Assembly (NCBI GenBank): GCA_019245455.1
Contig: JAFARM010000089.1
Span: 1-9,247 of the forward strand
Source: Sphingomonadaceae bacterium
GTDB taxonomy: Bacteria; Pseudomonadota; Alphaproteobacteria; Sphingomonadales; Sphingomonadaceae
Reading direction: 5' to 3'
Length of the DNA: 9,247 nt
Shown here one piece after another: positions 1-7,192 of this stretch. The notes beneath the pieces are model-generated. The model was not told the DNA's origin. It ran no database searches and worked only from the letters and a program-made list of their open reading frames with translations. Numbering within the stretch: position 1 is the first letter of the stretch; the number at the start of each line of letters is the position of its first letter. The position numbers were made by a program, and so were the translations under genes.

Positions 1-381
1 GCGCCGATGCACGCCGCGCGCATCGCCGAGCTAGCCAACGAGGGGTTCTACGACGGCACCGTCTTCCACCGCGTCATCCCGGGCTTTATGGCGCAGGGCG
101 GCGACCCGACCGGAACGGGCAGCGGCGGGTCGAAGAAGCCCGATCTCAAGGCCGAGTTCAGCCGCGAGCCCCACGTCCGCGGCACCGCCTCGATGGCGCG
201 GACGTCGAACCCGAACTCGGCCAACAGCCAGTTCTTCATCTGCTTCGGCGACGCGAGCTTTCTCGACGGCCAGTACACCGTGTGGGGCGAGGTCACGAGC
301 GGCATGGAGCTGATCGACGCGCTGCCCAAGGGCGAGCCGCCGCGCCAGCCGGGGAAGATCCTGAAGGCACGAGCGGCGTAG
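1..381 (+). CDS. Cyclophilin-type peptidyl-prolyl cis-trans isomerase, 5' end outside window
   Basis: It catalyses cis-trans isomerisation of X-Pro bonds during protein folding. The reading frame is open from base 1, so the Met codon at position 7 is internal and roughly the first 20-30 residues are missing. About 126 residues are visible. Cyclophilin landmarks appear in order: FHRVIPGFMAQGGDP, with the Arg that contacts the substrate proline; the GTGSGG loop; the ANSQFFICF core; and FLDGQYTVWGEV. The last motif has Phe where human cyclophilin A has the cyclosporin-contacting Trp, as in many bacterial enzymes, so weak cyclosporin binding is predicted. No signal peptide can be judged because the N-terminus is absent, so cytoplasmic versus periplasmic location is open. 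It ends with TAG and converges on the sugar dehydrogenase across a 300-bp gap full of repeats. The family call is firm; the paralogue name is not. Confidence 0.93.
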   Translation, partial: APMHAARIAELANEGFYDGTVFHRVIPGFMAQGGDPTGTGSGGSKKPDLKAEFSREPHVRGTASMARTSNPNSANSQFFICFGDASFLDGQYTVWGEVTSGMELIDALPKGEPPRQPGKILKARAA

Positions 382-408
382 TCGTTCACGCTCGCTGACC
401 CTGCTGCC

Positions 409-463
409 CCCTCTCCCGCTTGCGGGAGAGGCGACTCGCGCGCCAGCGCGGCGGGTGAGGGTG
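409..463 (+). repeat. REP-like element, copy 1 (CTCTCCCGC/GCGGGAGAG head)
   Basis: It starts with a 10-bp-arm palindrome (410-419 with 422-431) and ends in GGGTGAGGGTG, with a GC-rich, variable middle. A related copy lies inverted at 614-677. Elements with this head and tail are widespread intergenic repeats in GC-rich proteobacteria and resemble REP sequences. The middle segments of the two copies differ in length and sequence, so they are family members and not a recent duplication. Confidence 0.75.
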
Positions 464-503
464 TTCCCGAAGCCTGTTAGCGGCGACGCCCCCATCATAT
501 TCT

Positions 504-577
504 TGTCATCCCCGCGGAAGCGGGGACCCATCTCCTCAACCCTCGGGAGATGGGTCCCCGCTTCCGCGGGGATGACA
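504..577. repeat. Perfect 32-bp inverted repeat with 10-nt loop (GTCATCCCCGC family)
   Basis: The arms 504-535 and 546-577 are exact reverse complements, separated by 10 nt. Each arm also holds a shorter CCCCGC...GCGGGG palindrome, so a branched fold is possible. The outer ends read TGTCATCC and GGATGACA, shared with the repeats at 1665-1756, 2669-2744 and 8724-8833 and with the remnant at 4204-4218. It is probably a non-autonomous dispersed element; its transcript would form a very strong hairpin. Confidence 0.85.
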
Positions 578-613
578 GTAAGAACTCGGAGGGCGGCCGG
601 TGCCGCGACCCCA

Positions 614-677
614 CACCCTCACCCCGGGCCGCGCCTGTAGGCGCGTCTCTCGCCCTCTCCCGCAAGCGGGAGAGGGA
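614..677 (-). repeat. REP-like element, copy 2, inverted relative to copy 1
   Basis: Read on the minus strand this begins with the same CTCTCCCGC/GCGGGAGAG palindrome (about 654-675) and ends with GGTGAGGGTG (reverse complement of 614-623). It lies just downstream of the stop codon of the sugar dehydrogenase. Together with 409-463 it frames the central palindrome at 504-577. Confidence 0.75.
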
Positions 678-681
678 GGGG

Positions 682-1614
682 CTACCACTCGAACGCGTCG
701 ACCTGCGTCCGCTTGCCGAGCATGAAAGCGTCGGCGAGCAGCTCGATGGGTCGCTCGTCGAAGTCGACCTGCCGCCCCGCCACCAGCTCGGCGAAGCGGC
801 GGTAGAGGCCCTCGTACTCGGCGTGCGGGTCGTCCGACAGCGGCACCGCCTGACCGGCCAGGTCGAGCCCCGTCCCGCCGCCGGTCAGCTTGAGCGTACC
901 CGCATCGGTGTCGACGTCGATCTCCCACGTCTGCTCGCCGGTCTGCCGCCAGTCGAAGCGCACGTCCATCGCCACGCCGGCATCGTCGGTCATGGCCAGC
1001 GTCGCCGCGATCGGCGTGTCGCGGTTCGCCGGGAAGAACAGCTCGGCCGCCGTGATGAACGGGCTCGCCGGCAGGATGGCGGTCAGCGACGACAAAGCGT
1101 TGATGCCGGGATCGAAGACGCCAAGGCCGCCGGGCTGGAACACCCAGTCCTGCCCCGGGTGCCAGCGGCGGACGTCCTCCAGCCAGCGGACGCGCACCGC
1201 CTTGACCGCCTTGTCCTTCAGCCAGTCGCGCGCCGGCGCCACGGCGGGGGCGAAGCGCGAGTGGTAGGTGGCGAACAGCGCGACGTTCTTGGCCCTCGCC
1301 AGCCCCGGCAGGTCCTCGATCTCGCTCAAGGTCGCCCCCGGCGGCTTTTCGAGCATGACGTGCAGGCCGCGGTTGAGCGCGTCGCGGATCAGCACGTGGC
1401 GGTCGACCGGTGGGGTGCAGATCGTCACCGCCTCGATCTCCGGATGCTCGCTCAGCATCGTGTCGATGTCGGGCACGGTCGGCACGCCGTCGACCGGCTG
1501 GCCCGACTTGCTGGCCGCGGCGACGAGGTCGAACGCCGGGTCGGCGGCGATGACCGGCAGGTGCTGGTCGCGCGCGATCTTGCCGACGCCGACGATGCCG
1601 AGCTTGATGGGCAT
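682..1614 (-). CDS. Gfo/Idh/MocA-family sugar 1-dehydrogenase (L-arabinose/D-galactose type)
   Basis: It is predicted to oxidise an aldose, L-arabinose or D-galactose, at C1 to the lactone using NAD(P)+, the first step of non-phosphorylating sugar catabolism. The 310-aa protein has an N-terminal Rossmann fold with GIVGVGKIARDQ (residues 6-17), the EKPPGA motif with the predicted catalytic Lys90, and then WHPGQDW (151-157) and GGLGVFDPGINALS (162-175), whose Asp168 and Asn172 sit in the sugar site. From memory these segments and the length match the Azospirillum-type L-arabinose 1-dehydrogenase closely. The chosen ATG is preceded by GGGAG with a 6-nt spacer; a TTG at 1644 would add ten residues with no good ribosome site. 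It follows rbfA on the same strand after a 151-bp gap holding an inverted repeat. Family is firm; substrate and cofactor preference are inferred. Confidence 0.9.
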   Translation of the reverse strand: MPIKLGIVGVGKIARDQHLPVIAADPAFDLVAAASKSGQPVDGVPTVPDIDTMLSEHPEIEAVTICTPPVDRHVLIRDALNRGLHVMLEKPPGATLSEIEDLPGLARAKNVALFATYHSRFAPAVAPARDWLKDKAVKAVRVRWLEDVRRWHPGQDWVFQPGGLGVFDPGINALSSLTAILPASPFITAAELFFPANRDTPIAATLAMTDDAGVAMDVRFDWRQTGEQTWEIDVDTDAGTLKLTGGGTGLDLAGQAVPLSDDPHAEYEGLYRRFAELVAGRQVDFDERPIELLADAFMLGKRTQVDAFEW

Positions 1615-1664
1615 GGAGGTCTCCCGCGGTTGGAGGGTCAACAAAGGATCTCGCTTACGGTGCC

Positions 1665-1756
1665 GTCATGCTGGCGAACGCCAGCATCCAAGGTGGTGCC
1701 AACCGGCGATCGGGAAGTCGCGCACGGCCGTGGATGCTGGCCTTCGCCGGCATGAC
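1665..1756. repeat. Imperfect 26-bp inverted repeat between rbfA and the sugar dehydrogenase
   Basis: Arms 1665-1690 and 1731-1756 match at 24 of 26 positions and are separated by 40 nt. Each arm contains a smaller hairpin (CTGGCGAACGCCAG in the left arm). The ends GTCATG/CATGAC are a variant of the GTCATCC/GGATGAC ends found elsewhere in the window. It lies 10 bp downstream of the rbfA stop and could attenuate or terminate read-through into the sugar gene, but no T-run is present. Confidence 0.8.
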
Positions 1757-1765
1757 CCCGATCGG

Positions 1766-2158
1766 CTAGTCAAGGTCGCGTGCGATGTCGGGCCGCCTGA
1801 GGATCGCGTCGATCCGCTTGGCCGCGTCGAAGCTCTCGTCGAGGCGGAACGACAGGTCGGGCGTGTACTTGGTGGCAAGGCTCCGCGCGACCTCGCCGCG
1901 CAGGAAGCGGGCATTGGCCTTCAGCGCCGCCAGCACGGCCTCCGCATTCGCCCCGCCGAGCGGGTGGACGAACACCGTCGCCTGCCTGAGGTCGGGGGTG
2001 ACGCGGACCTCGCTGACCGACACGATCGTCGCCTCCAGCACGGGGTCGCGCACCGCGCGCCGGCCGAGCACGTTCGCCAGCGCGTGGCGCACCTGCTCGC
2101 CGATGCGGAGCAGCCGCACCGACTTGCCCGCGTCTCTGCCGTCCCTGTCCGCCTTCAT
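1766..2158 (-). CDS. rbfA: 30S ribosome-binding factor A
   Basis: RbfA binds the immature 30S subunit and helps late 16S rRNA 5'-end maturation, notably in cold adaptation. The 130-aa product has the usual length and single KH-like fold. The start of the fold is RIGEQVRHALANVL (residues 18-31). The core strand is SVSEVRVTPDLRQATVFV (47-64), and the hallmark LRGEVARSL...YTPDLSFRLDES lies at 86-109. I chose the ATG at 2158 because homologues begin shortly before the (K)SVRLLRIGEQ stretch; a GTG at 2194 is open but would add a Pro/Ala-rich tail. No clear Shine-Dalgarno precedes the ATG. In most bacteria rbfA follows infB; here its upstream neighbour is a decayed YkgJ-type gene and its downstream neighbour a sugar dehydrogenase, so it has been separated from the nusA-infB cluster. 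Confidence 0.93.
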   Translation of the reverse strand: MKADRDGRDAGKSVRLLRIGEQVRHALANVLGRRAVRDPVLEATIVSVSEVRVTPDLRQATVFVHPLGGANAEAVLAALKANARFLRGEVARSLATKYTPDLSFRLDESFDAAKRIDAILRRPDIARDLD

Positions 2159-2194
2159 CGTGCGGAGTCTAGCAGCCGCGGGCGGCGGCGGCAC

Positions 2195-2491
2195 TCACTC
2201 TTTCGCCCCCAGGCGGGCGAACACCGCCTCGACCAGCTGCGGCCCGGTGCGCGCCTCGGCCGGCGCGAGCGGCACCGGCTGGCTGGCAGCAGGCCCCACA
2301 GCCGGCCTTGCACGACACGGCGCGCCCGGCCGCCGCGGCGCGCTCGGCTCCCCGTGCTCGGCGAGCACGCCGGCGAACTGCTGGAACAGCGGCAGCAGCC
2401 CGGCCATCGGCGTCGACCCCGACGGTACGGTGGCGCTGACCGGCGTGTCGCCGACGACGACCATGATGTTGCCCGTAGCCATCGCCTCCAT
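2195..2491 (-). pseudogene. YkgJ-family (Cys-rich zinc/iron-chelating) gene remnant with two frameshifts and a lost C-terminus
   Basis: YkgJ-family proteins carry a CxxxCxxCC cluster thought to bind Zn or an Fe-S centre; their role is unknown. Here the N-terminal part reads as in the family (TGNIMVVVGDTPVSATVP, then MAGLLPLFQQFAGVLAEHG). The cluster SCKAGCGACCQ lies in a different frame (about 2286-2315), and the following PVPLAPAEAR is back in the first frame. One shift falls at or near the C4 run 2350-2353 and the second at the GGCTGGCT duplication 2277-2284. The frame then stops at 2195, about 20 residues after the second shift, where intact homologues normally continue for more than 100 residues. 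The start is uncertain (ATG at 2491 or 2482). The gene abuts rbfA. As it stands, an open frame without any of the family's cysteines could be translated. Assembly error is possible for the indels but would not explain the short end. Confidence 0.7.
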
Positions 2492-2567
2492 CGCCGGGGA
2501 GCGTCGCGCGTGGCGGCGAGCGCGGCAAACGCGCGCGGGTGTCGGTGCGACGGCGCACCTGCTTTCC

Positions 2568-2700
2568 GTCATCGCGGCGAAGGCCAGGTCTCATTCTGAA
2601 CGAGTGCTTCCCACCAGTGTCCTCCCGGCGCAGGCCGGGAGCCGTCCGGAGCGAGTACTTCCCATCGGTGTCATCCCGGCGGGGGCCGGGACCCATGATC
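2568..2700 (+). repeat. 51-bp tandem array of GTCATCC-type units (two full copies and a partial)
   Basis: Units begin with GTC(A/C)TC at 2568, 2619 and 2670, an exact 51-bp period. Units one and two (2568-2618 and 2619-2669) agree at about 37 of 51 positions, best at the head (CGGCG.AGGCC) and the tail (GA.CGAGT.CTTCCCA.C.GT). The third matches for about 25 bp and then becomes the left arm of the inverted repeat 2669-2744. Because 51 is divisible by 3, the array also translates as a 17-residue repeat. Confidence 0.75.
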
Positions 2701-2744
2701 TCAACCGTTCGAGATCATGGGTCCCGGCCTTCGCCGGGATGACA
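2669..2744. repeat. 34-bp-arm inverted repeat with 8-nt loop
   Basis: Arms 2669-2702 and 2711-2744 match at 32 of 34 positions (the GG at 2681-2685 opposite TT is the only mismatch zone). Its architecture parallels 504-577 (TGTCATCC end, internal GC palindrome, GACCCAT, short loop), but the internal palindrome is CCCGGC...GCCGGG, so it is a different subfamily. Confidence 0.85.
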
Positions 2745-2760
2745 GCGAAAGAGGCGGGTT

Positions 2761-2779
2761 CGGCCTTCGCCGGGATGAC
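2761..2779 (+). repeat. Solo right-arm copy of the neighbouring inverted repeat
   Basis: These 19 bases are identical to 2725-2743, the distal half of the right arm of the inverted repeat, and lie 36 bp downstream in the same orientation. It looks like a partial duplication or a broken extra unit. Confidence 0.8.
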
Positions 2780-2892
2780 GCGGAGAGCGTGAGAGCCGGC
2801 GTCCCGCGCGATTATGGCCGTCATCGACGCGCGCCACCGTCTCGCGCCGCTATTCGGTTCCGTTCTGCGCCGTCCCGCTCTACGCCGGGCCG

Positions 2893-4188
2893 ATGCCTGC
2901 CGCCCGTCCCGCTCCGCGCCAGCCCGCCGACCCGCCCGGCACCCCCGCCCGCCGCGCCGCGCTGCGCCTGCTGACCAGCGTGCTGGGCCAGGGGCGGGCG
3001 CTCGAGAACGCGCTCGACGCGGCGCTGGCGGAGGTCGACCACCCCGCCGACCGAGCGCTGGCGCGCAGCCTCGCAAGCGGCGTGCTGCGCTGGCTCGCCG
3101 ACCTCGACCGCCTGATCGACTCGGCGACGCCGAAGCCGCTTCCCGCCGACGCGCGGGCGCGGATGGCGCTCCGGATCGGGCTCGCCGGCCGGCTGCTGCT
3201 CGGCACGCCGCCGCACGCGGTGGTGGCGACGACGCTGGCGCTGGTCGAGGGCGGGCCGCGCCGGCTGGTCCACGCCGTCCTTTCGCGGCTGCTGCGCGAA
3301 GGGGCGGCGCTTCCCTCCGCGCCGGCGCTGCCCGAGCCGTACCGCAGCCGGTGGACGAGGACATGGGGGCCGGCGGCGGCCGAGGCCGCGGCGGTGGCGC
3401 TGGCGCACGAGCCGCCGGTTGACCTCACCCTGCGCGACCCAGCCGCGACGCCCGCGTGGGCGGAGCGGCTGGGCGGCACGTCGCTCGCGCCGGGCCATGT
3501 CCGGCTCGGCCAGCGCGCGGCGATTCCCGACCTGCCGGGCTTCGCCGAGGGGGCGTGGTGGGTGCAGGACCTTGCCGCCTCGCTGCCGGCGCGGCTGCTG
3601 GGGGCGCGGCCCGGCGAGCACGTCCTCGACCTGTGCGCCGCGCCGGGGGGCAAGACGCTGCAGCTTGCCGCCGCAGGGGCGGCGGTGACCGCGCTGGACG
3701 TGTCCGAGCCACGCCTCGATCGCCTGCGCGAGAACCTCGCCCGCACGCGGCTGGTGGCCGAGGTCGTCGCCGCCGACGCGCTCGCCTGGCAGCCGGATGC
3801 GCCGTTCGACGCCGTCCTGCTCGACGCGCCGTGCTCGGCGAGCGGCATCTTCCGCCGCCATCCCGACGTCCTCCACCTGAAGGGCGGGCGCGACCTCGCG
3901 CCGCTGACCGCGCTCCAGGCGGCGCTGATCGTCCGCGCGGCGGACTGGCTGCGGCCCGGCGGGCGGCTGGTGTTCTCGACGTGCAGCCTCGAACGCGCCG
4001 AGGGCGAGGACCAGCTCGCCGCCGCGCTGGCCCGCCGCCCCGACCTGCGGCTCGATCCGGTCTATGCCGACGAGCTGCCGCCCGGCTTCACCCCCCGTGA
4101 CGGCACCGTCCGCGTCCTCCCCGGCACGCTTGCGGAACGGGGCGGCGTCGACGGCTTCTTCATCGCCCGGATGGTGAGGGCGGGGTAG
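2893..4188 (+). CDS. rsmB: RsmB/NOP-family 16S rRNA m5C methyltransferase
   Basis: It is predicted to transfer methyl from S-adenosylmethionine to C5 of a 16S rRNA cytosine (C967 in E. coli). In the 431-aa protein residues 20-140 form the NusB-like helical RNA-binding domain ([12 protein letters not shown], then a long Ala/Leu-rich helical stretch). The C-terminal methyltransferase domain has motif [13 protein letters not shown] (244-255), motif [18 protein letters not shown] (310-325), and motif [15 protein letters not shown] (361-373). Cys364 in STCS is the expected nucleophile and Cys314 in APCS the residue for product release; both are present. The first 19 residues are Pro/Ala-rich and may be disordered. 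No clear Shine-Dalgarno precedes the ATG, so a slightly different start is possible. It is the first gene of the long plus-strand run, 118 bp ahead of miaB. Confidence 0.92.
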   Translation: MPAARPAPRQPADPPGTPARRAALRLLTSVLGQGRALENALDAALAEVDHPADRALARSLASGVLRWLADLDRLIDSATPKPLPADARARMALRIGLAGRLLLGTPPHAVVATTLALVEGGPRRLVHAVLSRLLREGAALPSAPALPEPYRSRWTRTWGPAAAEAAAVALAHEPPVDLTLRDPAATPAWAERLGGTSLAPGHVRLGQRAAIPDLPGFAEGAWWVQDLAASLPARLLGARPGEHVLDLCAAPGGKTLQLAAAGAAVTALDVSEPRLDRLRENLARTRLVAEVVAADALAWQPDAPFDAVLLDAPCSASGIFRRHPDVLHLKGGRDLAPLTALQAALIVRAADWLRPGGRLVFSTCSLERAEGEDQLAAALARRPDLRLDPVYADELPPGFTPRDGTVRVLPGTLAERGGVDGFFIARMVRAG

Positions 4189-4203
4189 GGACGGCCCTCG
4201 CTC

Positions 4204-4218
4204 GTCATCCGGGATGAC
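4204..4218. repeat. 15-nt palindrome, likely remnant of the GTCATCC...GGATGAC family
   Basis: It reads GTCATCC-G-GGATGAC, i.e. the two outer ends of the dispersed inverted repeats joined with the whole interior missing. It lies 15 bp after the rsmB stop. At this length chance cannot be excluded, but the ends match those of four longer elements in the window. Confidence 0.5.
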
Positions 4219-4306
4219 AAGGAAGGGGGCAGCCCGCTGCTCGCCACCGCCCGCGTCCCCACGAACGCCGGGTGACGCGCGCGCGCGGCTGCGGTACGGT
4301 GGCGCG

Positions 4307-5616
<1,310 letters not shown>

Positions 5617-5617
<1 letters not shown>

Positions 5618-6654
5618 TGGCGAAGAAGTCCGCGCCGCGCGGGCCTTCGGGGCCGCTCCGACCGCACGCGCCCGCCGCCGCCGGCGACCGCGTCCGCCTC
5701 GAGCTCGAGTTCGACCGGCCGCAGCTGCTCGGTCCCCTGTTCGGGCAGTACGACCAGAACCTGATCGTGCTGGAGAACCGGCTGGGGGTCTACATCGCCG
5801 CGCGCGGCAACAAGGTGCAGGTCGAGGGCGAGGCCGACAGCGCCGCGCGCGCCCGCGACGTGCTCAGCAGCCTCTACAACCGGCTGGCGCAGGGACAGGG
5901 GGTGGACACCGGCGATGTCGAGGGCGCGGTGGCGATCGCCTCCGACCCGTCGCTCGACGGGCTGGTCCGCGAGGACGGCTCGCCCAATCCGTCGGTCGTC
6001 ATCCGCACGCGGCGCAAGACGATCGTGCCGCGCTCGCCGACGCAGGTCCGCTACATCGAGGCGCTCTCGCGCGACGACGTCATCTTCGCTCTCGGGCCGG
6101 CGGGCACCGGCAAGACGTACCTGGCGGTGGCGCAGGCGGTCAGCCAGCTGATCACCGGCTCGGTCGACCGGCTGATCCTGTCGCGCCCGGCGGTCGAGGC
6201 GGGCGAGCGCTTGGGCTTCCTGCCCGGCGACATGAAGGACAAGGTCGATCCCTACCTCCGCCCGCTGTACGACGCGCTGTACGATATGCTGCCGTCCGAA
6301 CAGGTCGAGCGGCGCCTGGCGTCGGGCGAGATCGAGATCGCGCCCTTGGCCTTCATGCGCGGCCGGACGCTGGCGAATGCGTTCGTCATCCTCGACGAGG
6401 CGCAGAACACGACGCCGCTGCAGATGAAGATGTTCCTGACCCGCTTCGGCGAGCGCAGCCGCATGGTCGTCTGCGGCGACCCGAACCAGGTCGACCTGCC
6501 CAACCCCGCTGCCTCGGGGCTGGCCGACGCGGTCCGCAAGCTGTCCGGCATCCCCGGCATCTCGACCCTGCGCTTCAGCAGCCGCGAGGTCGTCCGCCAC
6601 CCGATCGTCGGCGCCATCGTCGAGGCGTACGAGGGCCCGCCGGTTGACGGGTGA
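5617..6654 (+). CDS. phoH: PhoH-family ATPase (YbeZ type)
   Basis: PhoH/YbeZ is an ATP-binding protein associated with YbeY and RNA metabolism; its exact activity is unsettled. I start it at the GTG overlapping the miaB stop, giving 345 aa beginning (V)AKKSAPRG, which fits close relatives; no ATG is available before the conserved part. An N-terminal KH-like region (about 26-90, with LFGQYDQNLIVLENRLGVYI) precedes the NTPase. Walker A is GPAGTGKT (160-167), followed by LSRPAVEAGERLGFLPGDMKDKVDPYLRPLYD in segments (188-219), Walker B FVILDEAQNTT (256-266), and VVCGDPNQVDLP (284-294). It sits in the classical miaB-phoH-ybeY order, but two extra small genes now separate it from ybeY. Confidence 0.95.
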
Positions 6655-6673
6655 GGATGGCAGCCCTTATCTT
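6644..6673 (+). promoter_or_regulatory. Candidate sigma-70-type promoter for the small inserted genes
   Basis: TTGACG (6644-6649, 5 of 6 to TTGACA) is followed after 18 bp by TATCTT (6668-6673, 4 of 6 to TATAAT). It straddles the end of phoH and would start RNA near 6680, about 20 nt ahead of the small gene at 6699. It is a by-eye match only. Confidence 0.3.
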
Positions 6674-6698
6674 GCGTTCGACACGTAGCGAGGCCTTC

Positions 6699-6905
6699 AT
6701 GAGTGCCGCCCTGACCTTCGCCCTGTCGGCCGAAACGAGCGAGCAGATTCGCGACGTCGCGCGATCGCAGCACACCTCGGTCAATGATGTGATGAAGAAG
6801 GCTTTTCAGCTGCTTCTGGTTGCCGAGGATGCGCGCCGTGGCGGCAAGTCGCTCGGCGTGATCGACGCCGACAAGAAGGTCGTGGCCGAAATCGTCGACT
6901 TCTGA
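6699..6905 (+). CDS. Small ribbon-helix-helix-like protein
   Basis: The 68-aa protein is not recognised as a named family. Its layout suggests a ribbon-helix-helix DNA-binding fold: a short strand with alternating residues (AALTFALS, 2-9), a first helix (AETSEQIRDVARSQ, 11-24), a turn, and a second amphipathic helix (SVNDVMKKAFQLLLVAEDARR, 27-47). The tail GGKSLGVIDADKKVVAEIVDF resembles the C-terminal hairpin often seen after such folds in antitoxin-like regulators. The ATG at 6699 has CGAGG with about 5 nt spacing; a GTG at 6651 and an ATG at 6657 are open upstream but overlap or touch phoH and lack conservation cues. The next gene starts one base after its stop. G+C is lower than its neighbours (32 of 60 bases at 6781-6840 against 43 of 60 at 6541-6600), suggesting acquisition. 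DNA binding is inferred. Confidence 0.72.
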   Translation: MSAALTFALSAETSEQIRDVARSQHTSVNDVMKKAFQLLLVAEDARRGGKSLGVIDADKKVVAEIVDF

Positions 6906-6906
6906 G

Positions 6907-7191
6907 GTGCGAGAGCCGGCACCGTCGACCGGCCGGATCGCGCTGACGAGCCGTCCGGTCAACATCACGGTTACAACACCCGAAACGGACGAGGACGCCC
7001 GCCACCGGCGGCGTAAGGACCTGATCCTGTTCGTCGCCTCACTCGCCTTCGTCGCGGTTCTCGCCCTTGTCGCGCTGTGGGCGGCGTTTGGACCGGGCAT
7101 CGGCGACAAGCAGCGTGAGTGGGGCATGGGCGTGCTCCTGCTGATTGTCGGAGGCTGCGTCGGTTATCTGACTGGCAAGAACGTCAAGTGA
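6907..7191 (+). CDS. Small protein with two predicted membrane helices, unknown function
   Basis: The 94-aa protein starts at a GTG one base after the preceding stop and ends one base before ybeY, so all three are probably translated in a coupled way. Residues 1-36 are polar (VNITVTTPETDEDARH, then RRRKD). A first membrane helix spans about 39-61 (LILFVASLAFVAVLALVALWA) and a second about 73-90 (GMGVLLLIVGGCVGYLTG), ending KNVK. The basic cluster RRRK before helix 1 and the short KNVK after helix 2 both favour the cytoplasmic side, with a short loop (GPGIGDKQREW) outside. No enzyme motif is visible. It pairs with the ribbon-helix-helix-like gene; together they may be a regulator/membrane-partner module, but no function should be assigned from this. 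Confidence 0.75.
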   Translation: MREPAPSTGRIALTSRPVNITVTTPETDEDARHRRRKDLILFVASLAFVAVLALVALWAAFGPGIGDKQREWGMGVLLLIVGGCVGYLTGKNVK

Positions 7192-7192
7192 A

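Larger units (their letters stand above)
382..681. other. Convergent intergenic gap holding nested inverted repeats, no gene
   Basis: This gap separates the stop codons of two convergent genes. It is almost entirely repeat: an outer inverted pair (409-463 and 614-677) around a central near-palindrome (504-577). Open frames through it are translations of the repeats and are not credible genes. The stem-loops could act as a two-way transcription barrier, but no T-tract follows the central stem on either side, so it is not a canonical intrinsic terminator. Confidence 0.7.
2492..2892. other. Divergent gap between YkgJ remnant and rsmB, filled with repeats
   Basis: No credible gene lies here. From 2568 to 2779 the sequence is a chain of related GTCATCC-type units: a 51-bp tandem array, a long inverted repeat, and one more half-unit. 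Frames through it translate into recurring phrases such as VIPAKAGTH and WVPAFAGMT, which are translated repeats. The promoters of both divergent genes should lie here, but I see no convincing -35/-10 pair. Confidence 0.65.

Noticed and set aside
504..577. Canonical intrinsic terminator between the convergent genes
   Set aside because: The stem is strong, but no T-tract follows it on either strand, so only a generic structural role is supportable.
455..640. Open frame translating to phrases such as SSPRKRGPISS and WVPASAGMT
   Set aside because: It lies across the inverted repeat 504-577; these phrases are translations of the palindrome and recur wherever it occurs.
550..2599. Long plus-strand frames (550-1755 and 1268-2599) opposite the dehydrogenase and rbfA
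   Set aside because: They run antisense to genes with clear motifs and are rich in Arg/His/Asp-type codon-shadow composition. High G+C makes such frames common.
2568..2700. CRISPR-like array
   Set aside because: The units are contiguous and diverged along their whole length, with no conserved-repeat/unique-spacer alternation and no cas genes.
2539..2974. Open frames (2539-2742, 2717-2974 and an opposite-strand frame 2591-3364) through the repeat-rich gap
   Set aside because: Repeat translations and GC-rich open frames that run into rsmB in the wrong frame; no start signal or family motif.
2821..3876. Antisense frame of 351 codons over rsmB
   Set aside because: Arg/Gln/Gly-rich shadow of rsmB; the sense strand carries complete m5C methyltransferase motifs.
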